From Acholeplasmataceae bacterium (lineage in GTDB: Bacteria; Bacillota_I; Bacilli_A; Acholeplasmatales; Acholeplasmataceae): DNA of 64,000 bases. Positions 46,640-55,775 of the stretch are shown piece after piece (within the stretch, counting starts at the first letter, position 1; every line of letters starts with the position of its first letter). The notes under the pieces were generated by a model, which worked only from the letters and a program-made list of their open reading frames with translations, was not told the origin of the DNA and did no database searches. The position numbers and the translations under genes were made by a program. The DNA is taken from NCBI GenBank assembly GCA_007692425.1, contig RECG01000006.1, forward strand, positions 62,001 through 126,000. Reading direction: 5' to 3'.

Positions 46640-49615
46640 TCAAGGTCTTTCAGTGGCTTCAAGGATGTTAAACCAATTACCGTAAAGATTAAAATAATTG
46701 GCATCAAATACACCGACGACCTCACCACCAACCTCAAGGGTTGAAAGCATGTATTCAAAGAATTGGCGACGATTGATGTCACGGATGGTTTGGAAACGCA
46801 AGGCATCGTCAGCAGAAGCAAATTCCACATCTTCCAACATCTTGAAGATCAACTCACGCTGCATGTGGGTATTGTTATAACGGTTGAGTATCGGATTCAA
46901 ATAAGCAGTGACAGCAGTCTGGACGGCAGAGGGTAGGACCACGCCTTCAGGTGATTCCTTCTCAACGAGATAGAACTCGATCTGCCCGGCTGTGAGCGTT
47001 TCTGAATCTTCGTTGTAAGCATTGCGCTCGTCATCATCCGAGATATAGCGTCCATCTTCATCGCTTGATTCCTTGAAAATGGCACTGACCGGTTCGCGGA
47101 CAGAAGTGGCAAGGATCAGATGCCAACCGAAGGACGACTGGACTTCATCAAGCGCATCACGGGTAATCACGTCACTGTAGAGGTCGAGATACGGGAACTT
47201 CGATTCATCATCAACCATGTCGGCGAGTCTGGCATGGATGTCCATGGCGCGGTTGTAGAAGACTTTGTCAAGCACGCCTGCACCGGTGATGAAGTTCGAG
47301 GTGTTCGTAACGGCGCTCTGAATGCTTTCAAATCTGAGGTGGAAGCCCAATTGACGATATTCAGCCCAAATTTGCTCCAAGGTGTAATCATAAGGCGGAA
47401 TCTTGTTTTCACCACGGAAGATACGTCCGGTTGCATTGAATTCGTCAGCCAATGCACGCAGGCCTTCTGATTGGCCTTTGTAGTTGCCGACACGCTGGTA
47501 AAGCAATTCAACCAGGTTGACCAGGCCATCCAAGACCTGATCGCGTCCTTCCGGACTCAATTTGTCAAGATATTCGGCCGGATTATCGGGCGAACCATCG
47601 CCATTTTCATCGACGTAGATTAGCAAATGACTGACATTGATTGACTCGAAGAATGCGTGTTGTTTGGCAGCCAGGTCCGCAAGTTTTTCATAAATACTGT
47701 AATCATCGCCGTCATAATGGGCATTCATGTCTTGCAAGTATTGTTGTCTGAGTTCGGGGTAAATATAGAGCTGGTTCACGGCTTCCGCGTTGGTGGTGAC
47801 ACCAAAAGCAAGGAGCAGGAAGTTGTCGCGACCCATGCTGGCCGGGTAACCGGCGGTCGCGAACTGGTCGGCAGAGAACTGACGGATGATATCCTTGAAC
47901 TGTTCCTCGTAGTTATCTCGGTCGGTTTCACTGATTGAATAGTCTTCGCTGTTTAACAACCAAAGGTTGGACAACTGGTCAAGCGCCAAGTTGATGCCAT
48001 AAGATGCTTCAAGACGGTCATACAGTTCACGGACCGTGATTTCATAATCAGCAAAATCAGCAATCACGTCACCGGCACGGTTCCTTGTCGTCCCTTCGTA
48101 ACCGTAATATTGTTCGTAGAAAGCGCGTACAATGGGGTCATAAATGTTGACTGTCAGGTCCTCGTAGAGCGTTTGAACCGCAGTGGTGATATAAGCGTTG
48201 GTCAAACGGCTTTCAAAAATCTTATCATACATTTCTTGCCGGATGGCGTCTGCATCTTCGGTATCGGCAAAGATTTCCTTGTCGGGATCTTCAGGATCTT
48301 CAATCAAGATGCCTTCCTCAGAATCACTGTCGTCACTCAACTTGAAAACAAGATAACGAGAGTTACCAAACGTCTGGACGCGGGATGAAAAGGGTCTTCC
48401 CTCAGCCGGATCATCGGGATCGATGCTGTCTGCTGCAGCAAGGGTGTTGTATATGTGATTGCGCAGCGAGGCATTCAGCTTGGTCAGTTCATCATATGTG
48501 TAAGAAGTGTTGAAATCAGCACCGCCGACACCGACAATGGTGCCGTCCAAAGCGATTTCAATTTCCGAGGCCGGATTCAGGAAGTTGTAAATCCTGACAA
48601 ACGCCTCCAAGACTTCCTCATTGGTCATGGACACGTCACGCAAACCGGTTTCACGGTTGGTGCTGATGACGTAGGCTTTGTAATAATTTTCGTAATCAAG
48701 TACGCTGATGGTGCTTCTGTCTTCATAATCAGCGCCAAGTTTACCCAAAAGGTTCAGGTTTTCAAGAATGGTTTTGACGTGACCATATGAAATGGTGTCA
48801 TTGAGATCGATGTATCCAGGTTCACCCACCGGAATGCGGATATCGGGCACTTGATACCACAAACCACGGGCATCAGCCTTGATGCTGGCCTTGTATAGCG
48901 CCGCATTCGCTTCATTCAAATTGATGAAACGGATGACAAGCGTTTCGACATCATAACGGCCTTGACGGTTGTTTCGATAATAGGCAAGCACGTTCTCATC
49001 GCTGATGAATACGGTGCTTTCTTCATCAAGCACTTCCTCGGCCAGTTTTTGCTGGGCGAAATAACGTTGTGCGACACGAAGTTCATAACGGGTGACGATG
49101 GCCGGAATGGAGGCATAGCCACTGTAAGGTGTGTCTTGCGTGTTGACAAGGTCGACCAAGGCGGCAATAATATCAGTGATGACCAACGCATTGTCAAGTA
49201 GATACAACGAATCCGCATATTGTTCGATGTTTCTATAAAAACGTTCAGGGTTCTGCTCGAAAAGCCTTTCCAGATTGTCTTTGTTTGACGTGCCGTGGAT
49301 CGCGTTGTTGACGGTGTCATCAAAATACTCGTTGGCATCCTCGTCACCATCGGCAAGTAAATTCCTGACAATCACAAGCTCGTCGGCAAACAGTTTTTCA
49401 TCAATCATGGTAGCCAGGATGGTTGCACCCTGCAAACGTAATTGATTGTATAATGCTTTTTCGGTGATGGTGATGTCACCGAGTGTCAGATAGACGTTGT
49501 CGGACAAATCACCATAGGGTGTGTCGTCGCCGCGATTGCATGCGGCCAACGTCAGAACACTTGCCACTACGAGCATGAAAATGGCAAGCTTTCTTAGTGT
49601 TTTGAATCGGTTCAT
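46640..49615 (-). CDS. Giant PrsA/SurA-like parvulin-type lipoprotein
   Basis: 991 residues. Lipoprotein signal MNRFKTLRKLAIFML...LAAC then a very acidic mature protein. The first 100 mature residues resemble PrsA/SurA N-domains (LGDITITEKALYNQLRLQG, MIDEKLFADEL), and a second similar unit follows near residue 535 (FADYEITVRELYDRLEASYG). A spread-out parvulin PPIase-like domain is suggested by VSHLLIYVDENGD, ALADEFNATG and SSFGWHLILATSV (about residues 675-850), with large insertions. Normal PrsA has about 290-320 residues. Predicted extracytoplasmic chaperone; isomerase activity uncertain. ATG 49615 preceded by AAGGAG; own promoter. Confidence 0.8.
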   Translation of the reverse strand: MNRFKTLRKLAIFMLVVASVLTLAACNRGDDTPYGDLSDNVYLTLGDITITEKALYNQLRLQGATILATMIDEKLFADELVIVRNLLADGDEDANEYFDDTVNNAIHGTSNKDNLERLFEQNPERFYRNIEQYADSLYLLDNALVITDIIAALVDLVNTQDTPYSGYASIPAIVTRYELRVAQRYFAQQKLAEEVLDEESTVFISDENVLAYYRNNRQGRYDVETLVIRFINLNEANAALYKASIKADARGLWYQVPDIRIPVGEPGYIDLNDTISYGHVKTILENLNLLGKLGADYEDRSTISVLDYENYYKAYVISTNRETGLRDVSMTNEEVLEAFVRIYNFLNPASEIEIALDGTIVGVGGADFNTSYTYDELTKLNASLRNHIYNTLAAADSIDPDDPAEGRPFSSRVQTFGNSRYLVFKLSDDSDSEEGILIEDPEDPDKEIFADTEDADAIRQEMYDKIFESRLTNAYITTAVQTLYEDLTVNIYDPIVRAFYEQYYGYEGTTRNRAGDVIADFADYEITVRELYDRLEASYGINLALDQLSNLWLLNSEDYSISETDRDNYEEQFKDIIRQFSADQFATAGYPASMGRDNFLLLAFGVTTNAEAVNQLYIYPELRQQYLQDMNAHYDGDDYSIYEKLADLAAKQHAFFESINVSHLLIYVDENGDGSPDNPAEYLDKLSPEGRDQVLDGLVNLVELLYQRVGNYKGQSEGLRALADEFNATGRIFRGENKIPPYDYTLEQIWAEYRQLGFHLRFESIQSAVTNTSNFITGAGVLDKVFYNRAMDIHARLADMVDDESKFPYLDLYSDVITRDALDEVQSSFGWHLILATSVREPVSAIFKESSDEDGRYISDDDERNAYNEDSETLTAGQIEFYLVEKESPEGVVLPSAVQTAVTAYLNPILNRYNNTHMQRELIFKMLEDVEFASADDALRFQTIRDINRRQFFEYMLSTLEVGGEVVGVFDANYFNLYGNWFNILEATERP

Positions 49616-49656
49616 GATGTGTACACTCCTTCTTTGTATTTCATACAAGCATTATT

Positions 49657-49685
49657 AATATAGCATGTTTACCAGGGTATTGCAA
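49657..49685 (-). promoter_or_regulatory. Promoter of the parvulin-like lipoprotein gene
   Basis: Minus strand TTGCAA (49680-49685), 17-base spacer ending TGC, TATATT (49657-49662). Confidence 0.7.
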
Positions 49686-49722
49686 CCACTTTCATTTTAT
49701 TTGATAATCTCACACATTTATA

Positions 49723-49731
49723 TGGTAAAAT
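49723..49731 (+). promoter_or_regulatory. Extended -10 before walJ
   Basis: TGGTAAAAT (TAAAAT at 49726-49731) with TTGATA at 49701-49706 at a long 19-base spacing. Divergent from the lipoprotein promoter 37 bases away. Confidence 0.5.
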
Positions 49732-49747
49732 ATACAAAGGTGATTGC

Positions 49748-50521
49748 ATGGACATCCATATCCTGGCCAGTGGCTCCAAAGGAAACGCCACCGTCATTCG
49801 CTCGGGTGATATCCGCTTGATGATTGACGCCGGTATCAGTTTCCCGAAAATCAAACAAAGAATGCAACAACACAAAGAGGAGTTGACCCAGGTTAAAACT
49901 CTTTTTCTTACACACGAGCACGGCGATCACATCGCCGGTCTTAAAGGATTGCTCAAACAAGGTTTTATCGAAGAAGTGTTTTTGACCAAGGGAACTTATC
50001 ATGCACTACCCGCTGACTTGATACCGCTCTTCCCGCCCAGGGTTCACTTTATTCAAAACGAAGTGCCGGTTCGCTGGAACGGTTTTGTCGTGACACCTTT
50101 TGCCGTCTCACATGATGCCGCCGAACCTGTGGCCTTCATTTTTGAAGAAAATGGCAAAAAAGTGGTTCATCTGACTGACACCGGATATGTTGATCAAAGT
50201 TATCATGCATTGTTAAGTGATGCCGACCTCTATCTTGTGGAAGCCAATCACGACCCGGTCAAACTGATGCATTCGCCAAGACCATTCCCTTTGAAAAAAC
50301 GGATTCTCGGTGAACGAGGTCATCTTTCCAACGAGGATGCCGCCTGGTTGGTCAATCGGTTGGTCGGCAAACGCAAAAGCGTATGGATCGTCACCCATAT
50401 CTCCGAAGACTGCAACACCGCACTCGATATCGAGGAAGCCATCGTCAGAATGTTCGATGACCCGACCAAGGTCGAGGTTTACTACACCACGCAGGACGGA
50501 TTGCCGGTGATCACATTATGA
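49748..50521 (+). CDS. walJ: WalJ/YycJ-type metallo-beta-lactamase-fold hydrolase
   Basis: 257 residues. MBL signature THEHGDHIAG, plus SHDAAEPV, HLTDTGYV, LVEANHDPVKL and the YycJ-specific RGHLSNEDAA. YycJ is a DNA 5'-exonuclease-like protein linked to cell-wall/DNA-repair coordination in Bacillus. Here it is paired with rlmH as in Bacillus, but the WalRK two-component genes are absent from this locus. ATG 49748; ATGA overlap with rlmH. Confidence 0.9.
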   Translation: MDIHILASGSKGNATVIRSGDIRLMIDAGISFPKIKQRMQQHKEELTQVKTLFLTHEHGDHIAGLKGLLKQGFIEEVFLTKGTYHALPADLIPLFPPRVHFIQNEVPVRWNGFVVTPFAVSHDAAEPVAFIFEENGKKVVHLTDTGYVDQSYHALLSDADLYLVEANHDPVKLMHSPRPFPLKKRILGERGHLSNEDAAWLVNRLVGKRKSVWIVTHISEDCNTALDIEEAIVRMFDDPTKVEVYYTTQDGLPVITL

Positions 50522-50961
50522 TGAAAATCATTTGTGTCGGAAAACTGTCACAACCTCATCTCAAAACCGGCATCGAGCATTATCAAAAACAATTGCCGTT
50601 CAAACTGACCTGGATCGACATCAAGGATGAACCCGATGTACGAGGGCTTGACAAGGAAGGCGAACGGATTATAAGCAAACTCAAATCAGATGATTTGATC
50701 ATCGCGCTTGCCATTGAAGGCACTTCATTGGACAGTGAGGGGTTTGCCAGACTGCTGGATGATGCTTTTTCTTATCATCAAGGTGACCTCGTTTGGATCA
50801 TCGGTGGGTCCCATGGACTTTCCGAGGCCGTCAAAAAAAGAGCAAGCAAACTGATTTCTTTTTCCAACCTTACCTTTCCTCATCAATTGATGAGACTGAT
50901 CTTGATCGAGCAGATCTATCGAGGGGTCTCGATCATGAGACAACACCCTTATCATAAGTGA
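50518..50961 (+). CDS. rlmH: 23S rRNA pseudouridine-1915 N3-methyltransferase
   Basis: 147 residues (family about 155-160), SPOUT knot: MKIICVGKL, LAIEGTSLDSEGFA, VWIIGGSHGLSEAV, LTFPHQLMRLILIEQIYRG and C-terminal HPYHK. Methylates pseudouridine 1915 of helix 69. The slight shortening is in the N-terminal half. Confidence 0.95.
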   Translation: MMKIICVGKLSQPHLKTGIEHYQKQLPFKLTWIDIKDEPDVRGLDKEGERIISKLKSDDLIIALAIEGTSLDSEGFARLLDDAFSYHQGDLVWIIGGSHGLSEAVKKRASKLISFSNLTFPHQLMRLILIEQIYRGVSIMRQHPYHK

Positions 50962-50970
50962 GGTGATGAC

Positions 50971-51594
50971 ATGACCCACATATTCTGGGATTTCAACGGC
51001 ACCATCCTGGATGATGCCCGTCTTTGTCATGACATCTTGGTGGACATGTTGGCGGAAGAAGGACAGCCAACAGTCAGTTATGACGAATATCTCATGATTT
51101 TTGATTTCCCTGTCGAAGCGTATTATGCCAAAGTCTATGATTTCAGCAAAACCAGCTTTGACGTGCTGGCACAACGATTCATCGAACGCTATCAGCCCCA
51201 AAGCCTGCATTTGAAACTTCACGACCATGTCTTGACCGTCATTGATCATTTTGCCCGTCAAGGCATCCAAAACGTCCTGCTTTCGGCCTCTGAACAAAAT
51301 AATCTTCTTGAACAACTCGAACATTATGGCATCGGTCACCACTTTGCCCATGTGCTCGGCACAAGCAATGTCCATGCTGCCAGTAAAATCGATGTGGCCC
51401 GACAGTTCATCACTAATCAAAAGATCGATCCAAGCGCCATCATCCTCGTCGGTGACACGCTCCATGATGCCGAAGTCGCCGAAGCCTTGGGCTGCCGGGT
51501 CGTCCTTTACACCAAAGGCCATCAACATCCCGACAGGCTGACAGCCTATGATAATATTGACGATTTTCGTCAATTGATTGATATAATGAAATAA
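50971..51594 (+). CDS. HAD-superfamily phosphatase
   Basis: 207 residues. Motif I is WDFNGTILDD, with Asn in place of the second Asp of DxDGT; motif II LLSAS; Lys in ASKIDVA; motif IV VGDTLHDAEVA. Phosphoglycolate phosphatase-like fold. The DFNGT variant occurs in a subset of HAD phosphatases. Substrate not predictable. Starts 9 bases after rlmH. Confidence 0.85.
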   Translation: MTHIFWDFNGTILDDARLCHDILVDMLAEEGQPTVSYDEYLMIFDFPVEAYYAKVYDFSKTSFDVLAQRFIERYQPQSLHLKLHDHVLTVIDHFARQGIQNVLLSASEQNNLLEQLEHYGIGHHFAHVLGTSNVHAASKIDVARQFITNQKIDPSAIILVGDTLHDAEVAEALGCRVVLYTKGHQHPDRLTAYDNIDDFRQLIDIMK

Positions 51595-51607
51595 AGGAGT
51601 GATCACG

Positions 51608-52468
51608 ATGGCGAAAAAAACGGCTGTGCTCGCATGCAGCAATTCAGGGCTTGATTATTTGGATTATCCCAAGGATATCCGGATTTTGCGTTCGGTCATC
51701 CATTTCGAGGATGATGACAAGGCCTATGATGATTTCGTCGACATGGATGCCAAGACCTTTTACAACCGGATTGCCAAACATCCCGACAATGTGCCGAAGA
51801 CCTCTTACGTCTCGGTCGGACGCATGATCGAAATCTTCAAGGAATTAGAAGAAGAAGGTTATGAGGAGGCACTTGTCATCACCATCTCATCCGCACTCAG
51901 CGGGTTGTATGAAGCTGTCCGACGCACGGCGCAGACAGACGAGGTCACTTTGAAGGTCACGGTTTTCGATTCCAAGACACTGGCGTTCGCACAGGCCTAT
52001 ATGGTTCTGGAAGCGCATCGTCTGCTCTCAGAAGGCAAACCGATGGACAAGGTGCTTGAGGCTTTGGAAACGATTCGTGACAACGACATGGTCTACTTTG
52101 CCGTTGACACCTTGCTTTATCTGGTCAAGAATGGACGTTTGTCCAAACTGCAAGGCACACTTGGCACCATGTTGAAACTCAAGCCGTTGTTGATGCTGGG
52201 TGATGATGGCAAGGTGGTCACACTCGAAAAGATCAGAACCACGCCCAAGGCACAGCAACGCGTGCTTGAGAAGTATTTCGATGACACCAAAGACAAGAAG
52301 GTGTTATCGTATATCGCACATGCCCACAACGAAGAGGCGGCTGCCTGGTTCAAATCGGAAATCCAGAAAATCTATCCGAAACGAGAGGTTGTCGTGGCTC
52401 ACCTGACACCGGTGGTCGGCGCCCATACAGGACCGAAAGCCATCGGTCTGGGTTATATCAGATTATAA
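51608..52468 (+). CDS. DegV-family fatty-acid-binding protein
   Basis: 286 residues. DegV/FakB fold that binds a fatty acid for the FakA kinase in exogenous fatty-acid use. Seen: CSNSGLDYL, PKTSYVSVGRM, ISSALSGLYEAVR, FDSKTLAFAQ, LVKNGRLSKLQGTLG. No fakA is in the window. ATG 51608 is 8 bases after AAAGGAG. Confidence 0.88.
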   Translation: MAKKTAVLACSNSGLDYLDYPKDIRILRSVIHFEDDDKAYDDFVDMDAKTFYNRIAKHPDNVPKTSYVSVGRMIEIFKELEEEGYEEALVITISSALSGLYEAVRRTAQTDEVTLKVTVFDSKTLAFAQAYMVLEAHRLLSEGKPMDKVLEALETIRDNDMVYFAVDTLLYLVKNGRLSKLQGTLGTMLKLKPLLMLGDDGKVVTLEKIRTTPKAQQRVLEKYFDDTKDKKVLSYIAHAHNEEAAAWFKSEIQKIYPKREVVVAHLTPVVGAHTGPKAIGLGYIRL

Positions 52469-52480
52469 GCAAAACCTGGC

Positions 52481-52517
52481 AAAAGAGGATGCGTCAATCA
52501 GACGCATCCTCTTTTTT
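52481..52517. terminator. Bidirectional terminator between degV and pdxT
   Basis: Perfect 15-bp stem AAAAGAGGATGCGTC / GACGCATCCTCTTTT with a five-base loop and T tract. The pdxT stop codon lies at its top. Confidence 0.95.
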
Positions 52518-53075
52518 GATGATTGATAAGAATAAAGCATGGACAGTGGGATCCGCTGACAACTCCGGATGAAAGGCCGTGCCGATCATCTGTCCTTGCC
52601 GGGCGGCGACCACACGATCATCTACGGTTGCAAGCACATCGACTTCGTCGCCATAGGAAGCGATATAAGGTGCACGGATGAACACCATTTCCAAAGGGTT
52701 TCCTTGAAAAGGGGCGGTTGTGACAAAGCTGCCGAGTTGTCGGCCGTAAGCATTGCGTCTGACCGTGACATCCATGGTTTTGAAATGGCCATCTTCGCGT
52801 CCTTCGATGTCTTTGGCGAGTAAAATCAAACCGGCACATGTGCCCAGAACGGGCAACCCCTGTTCAATTTTCTGTTTGAGCGGCTCATGGAGATCAAGGT
52901 CTTTCAACAGTTTGCCCATGGTGGTCGATTCGCCACCAGGCAACACCAGACCATCCATCTCTTGATCCGCATCCTTTCTTTGTCGAATTTCAAAGGTGTC
53001 TGCGCCCAATTGTTTCAAGATGGCGGCATGTTCGACGAATGCCCCCTGAAGCGCCAGGATGCCGATACGGATCAT
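52494..53075 (-). CDS. pdxT: Pyridoxal 5'-phosphate synthase glutaminase subunit
   Basis: 193 residues, class I glutamine amidotransferase supplying ammonia to PdxS. Seen: GILALQGAFVEH, LPGGESTTMGK, nucleophile Cys in VLGTCAGLILLA, and His-Glu in TAFHPELS. One-base stop/start overlap (TAATG) with pdxS. Confidence 0.97.
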   Translation of the reverse strand: MIRIGILALQGAFVEHAAILKQLGADTFEIRQRKDADQEMDGLVLPGGESTTMGKLLKDLDLHEPLKQKIEQGLPVLGTCAGLILLAKDIEGREDGHFKTMDVTVRRNAYGRQLGSFVTTAPFQGNPLEMVFIRAPYIASYGDEVDVLATVDDRVVAARQGQMIGTAFHPELSADPTVHALFLSIIKKEDASD

Positions 53076-53953
53076 TACTTGCCCCGCTCGGACATGATGA
53101 GATCAATCTCATCCTCATTGATGCCGACCATCGCTTCACCGAGATTCTTGGATACTTCGGCCAGCACTTTCGGATCATTGTAATTCGTGACCGCCTTGAC
53201 AATGGCGTCGGCCCGTTTTTGCGGGTTGCCTGACTTGAAGATGCCTGAACCGACAAACACGCCCTCAGCACCCAGCTGCATCATCAAGGCCGCATCCGCT
53301 GGTGTGGCGATGCCGCCGGCAGCGAAATTAACGACCGGCAGTTTGCCATGTTCGTGCACGTAACGGATCAGGTCGATGGAGACCATCCATTCTTTTTGAA
53401 GGACATAAAGCTCATCTTCACGCATCGATTGGATGCGTTTGATCTCACGTTGGATGCCACGCATGTGCCGGACGGCTTGAATGACATCACCGGTTCCCGG
53501 TTCGCCTTTGGTACGGATCATGGCGGCCCCTTCGCTGATGCGTCTGAGGGCTTCGCCCAGATCCTTGGCGCCACAGACGAAAGGCACGGCAAAGCGGGTC
53601 TTGTCGATGTGATACACATCGTCAGCGGGTGAAAGCACTTCGCTTTCATCAATATAATCGATGTCAATCGCTTCCAAAATACGAGCTTCCATGAAATGGC
53701 CGATACGGACCTTGGCCATGACCGGTATGGAGACCGCTTGTTGGATTTCCTGGATCATGGTGGGATCACTCATGCGAGAGACGCCGCCGGCGGCACGGAT
53801 ATCGGCCGGTATGCGTTCAAGCGCCATAACGGCGCAGGCACCGGCCTGTTCGGCGATTTTGGCCTGTTCGACGTCTGTCACGTCCATGATGACGCCGCCT
53901 TTCAGCATTTGTGCCAATTCTTTGTTCAGTTGATAACGTTTGTTGTCCATCAT
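53075..53953 (-). CDS. pdxS: Pyridoxal 5'-phosphate synthase lyase subunit
   Basis: 292 residues; TIM barrel making PLP from ribose 5-phosphate, glyceraldehyde 3-phosphate and ammonia. Seen: [28 protein letters not shown] with an active-site Lys, [21 protein letters not shown], and [19 protein letters not shown] 53953 has GGAGG 7 bases upstream. PLP made here would serve the alpha-oxoamine synthase at 16.9 kb among others. Confidence 0.98.
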   Translation of the reverse strand: MMDNKRYQLNKELAQMLKGGVIMDVTDVEQAKIAEQAGACAVMALERIPADIRAAGGVSRMSDPTMIQEIQQAVSIPVMAKVRIGHFMEARILEAIDIDYIDESEVLSPADDVYHIDKTRFAVPFVCGAKDLGEALRRISEGAAMIRTKGEPGTGDVIQAVRHMRGIQREIKRIQSMREDELYVLQKEWMVSIDLIRYVHEHGKLPVVNFAAGGIATPADAALMMQLGAEGVFVGSGIFKSGNPQKRADAIVKAVTNYNDPKVLAEVSKNLGEAMVGINEDEIDLIMSERGK

Positions 53954-53987
53954 GAAAAAAACCTCCACTTGTATTTATGTCACTTCT

Positions 53988-54016
53988 ATTATAAAATAGA
54001 AACTGGTATGGTTAAA
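53988..54016 (-). promoter_or_regulatory. Promoter of pdxS-pdxT
   Basis: Minus strand TTTAAC (54011-54016), 17-base spacer, perfect TATAAT (53988-53993). The left operator half-site at 54003-54012 lies within the spacer and touches the -35. Confidence 0.65.
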
Positions 54017-54047
54017 TAGTCAGATATATAAAATATGACCATACCAG
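54003..54047. promoter_or_regulatory. Candidate PdxR operator (inverted repeat)
   Basis: Perfect 10-bp inverted repeat CTGGTATGGT (54003-54012) and ACCATACCAG (54038-54047), separated by 25 bases in the pdxS/pdxR divergent spacer. One half overlaps the pdxS promoter, the other the expected pdxR transcription start. This fits a MocR-type regulator that controls both directions. Confidence 0.75.
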
Positions 54048-54059
54048 ATGAGGATAAAC

Positions 54060-55484
54060 ATGCTGACGATATATTTAGATGAACATGCCAAAAAGCCGTT
54101 ATACATGCAACTCTATGATCATGTCAGACAAGCAATCATCGAAGGACGTGTCGAAGCGCATGAAAAACTGCCGTCAAAACGCCGTCTGGCAGCACACTTG
54201 AAAGTCAGCACCTTGACTGTCGAGCAAGCTTATCAGCAGTTGATTGTCGAAGGCTATGTGTATGCAATTGAAAAGAAAGGTTATTTTGTCGAACCATACA
54301 TCGCACCTGAGATCAAACCCGTCAGACGTCTGAAAACCCATCACGAAGCGCGTGTTTCCGCACCGGCTCCCACATTGGCTTTCAAAACCAATGTGGTGGA
54401 CACCGATCTTTTTCCAAATCAGACATGGGCGAAACTCGCACGCGAGGTATTGTCTGAAAACCACCACGAAATGTTGAATGTGACCCATCCGCAAGGATTG
54501 CCGTTGTTAAGGGAAGAAATCGCGCGACACCTCGCCCGCTATCGCGGCATCGATGCCGATCCCGCACGCATCATCATCGGATCCGGATCTGAATCATTGC
54601 TCGCCATGATCGTTCAAATCATCGGTAGGCGTTCACATTATGCAATGGAAGATCCAGGCTATCCGAAAATTCATGACTTGCTCAAAGGCAATGATGTCAA
54701 ATTGACCTTGATTCCGCTTGATGAATCAGGACTTCGTCTCGATGCACTCATGCAGGCGAATGCCGATGTGGTCCACATCACGCCCTCACACCAGTTCCCA
54801 TCGGGCATCGTCATGCCGATCAAAAGAAGAAACGAACTGCTGAACTGGTCATATCTCGAACCGCAACGTCATATCATTGAAGATGACTATGATTCCGAAT
54901 TCCGGTTTCAAGGCAAACCGATTCCGGCTTTGCTTGGTCTTGACGAGCAAGACAAGGTCATCTATATGAACACATTCACCAAAAGTCTGGCGCCTTCGTT
55001 CAGAATCAGTTATCTGGTGTTGCCCGCCCATCTGATGCCACGGTATCGCGAGGTTTCCGTTTATCATAGCTGCAGCGTGCCCAACTTCGAACAATACATT
55101 TTATACAAGTTCATGAAAGGCAGTTATTTCGAAAGACATATCAGCCGCATGAGAAAAGCCTACAAATTCAAGCTGGACCTGATCATATCCGCCTTTCAGC
55201 CAGCCGTTGATGCCGGTGAGATCCGTATCATGGGTGCAGACGCAGGGTTACATTTCACAATCAAAGATCTAAGAGGTTTTGATGAACGGACCTTGGTTGA
55301 TCGCGCAGCTGAAGAAGGTGTCCAGGTGACAGGCATGAGCCGCTATCGACACAGGTCAGAAAAAGTCGGATCTGACCATGCCACTTTGGTCATCGGCTAT
55401 TCAGGTCTCTCGACAAAAGCGCTCGAACAAGGGCTTGAGGCATTGTCCAAAGCCTGGTATTTGACACGATCAGACAAGGCATGA
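54060..55484 (+). CDS. pdxR: MocR/GntR-type PLP-dependent regulator PdxR
   Basis: 474 residues. N-terminal GntR winged helix (LYMQLYDHVRQAIIEGRV, KLPSKRRLAAHLKVSTLTVEQAYQQL) fused to a fold-type I aminotransferase-like domain with PLP Lys308 in NTFTKSLAPSFR. Divergent from pdxST, the usual arrangement for PdxR, which senses PLP. ATG 54060 preceded by GAGGA. The strength and direction of regulation cannot be read from sequence. Confidence 0.93.
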   Translation: MLTIYLDEHAKKPLYMQLYDHVRQAIIEGRVEAHEKLPSKRRLAAHLKVSTLTVEQAYQQLIVEGYVYAIEKKGYFVEPYIAPEIKPVRRLKTHHEARVSAPAPTLAFKTNVVDTDLFPNQTWAKLAREVLSENHHEMLNVTHPQGLPLLREEIARHLARYRGIDADPARIIIGSGSESLLAMIVQIIGRRSHYAMEDPGYPKIHDLLKGNDVKLTLIPLDESGLRLDALMQANADVVHITPSHQFPSGIVMPIKRRNELLNWSYLEPQRHIIEDDYDSEFRFQGKPIPALLGLDEQDKVIYMNTFTKSLAPSFRISYLVLPAHLMPRYREVSVYHSCSVPNFEQYILYKFMKGSYFERHISRMRKAYKFKLDLIISAFQPAVDAGEIRIMGADAGLHFTIKDLRGFDERTLVDRAAEEGVQVTGMSRYRHRSEKVGSDHATLVIGYSGLSTKALEQGLEALSKAWYLTRSDKA

Positions 55485-55583
55485 GTTCATCATCTCCACA
55501 TGATCGTTTCAGGGCCTGATCAATTTGTTTGATGTTGTCAAGACCATCGGTTGGTGGCAATGTCATATTTGTGGTTGGCTTTC
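55485..55583. other. Intergenic spacer after pdxR
   Basis: The 311-base stretch between pdxR and aroF begins with about 100 bases showing no gene, no convincing terminator and no T-box. The rest (from 55584) holds the promoter, leader peptide and attenuator listed separately. Confidence 0.6.
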
Positions 55584-55612
55584 TTGTATTTTCAAACAAC
55601 CTGTGATACACT
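55584..55612 (+). promoter_or_regulatory. Promoter of the aromatic operon
   Basis: TTGTAT (55584-55589), 17-base spacer, TGATACACT (-10 TACACT at 55607-55612 with TGn extension). Predicted transcript start near 55619, leaving a leader of about 175 bases. Confidence 0.7.
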
Positions 55613-55638
55613 GTCTACAAACAAGAAAGGTGATCACC

Positions 55639-55683
55639 ATGTCATTGGTTCAACGCGCTGTTTACGCTTATACTTATGATTGA
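55639..55683 (+). CDS. Tyrosine-rich leader peptide (14 residues)
   Basis: MSLVQRAVYAYTYD then TGA. Ribosome site AAAGGTGA (55626-55633) is spaced 5 bases from the ATG. Tyr codons at 55663, 55669 and 55675 sit just before a set of mutually exclusive hairpins and a terminator upstream of the first gene of aromatic biosynthesis. I interpret it as the sensing peptide of a ribosome-mediated transcription attenuator. Confidence 0.75.
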   Translation: MSLVQRAVYAYTYD

Positions 55684-55684
55684 C

Positions 55685-55775
55685 AAAGGACTGCCCGGGC
55701 ATTCCTTTTTGAGCAAGTAGAAGGAACAGCCAACACATGACACGATCATCCTTGGGGTTCCTCAGGGATTTTTTT
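55685..55775 (+). promoter_or_regulatory. Transcription attenuator of the aromatic operon
   Basis: Four pairing segments are visible. 1:2 is AAAGGA (55685-55690) with TCCTTT (55703-55708), stacked on TGC/GCA. 2:3 is TTCCTTTT (55702-55709) with AGAAGGAA (55719-55726). 3:4 is AGGAAC (55722-55727) with GTTCCT (55757-55762). The terminator is ATCCTTGGGG (55748-55757) with CCTCAGGGAT (55760-55769) plus six more T. Stalling at the first Tyr codons leaves 1:2 and then 3:4 (read-through). A ribosome reaching the stop masks segment 1, giving 2:3 and the terminator. Confidence 0.75.

Noticed and set aside
55390-55611. 73-codon minus-strand ORF opposite the pdxR 3' end
   Set aside because: Antisense shadow without ribosome site or recognisable protein features.
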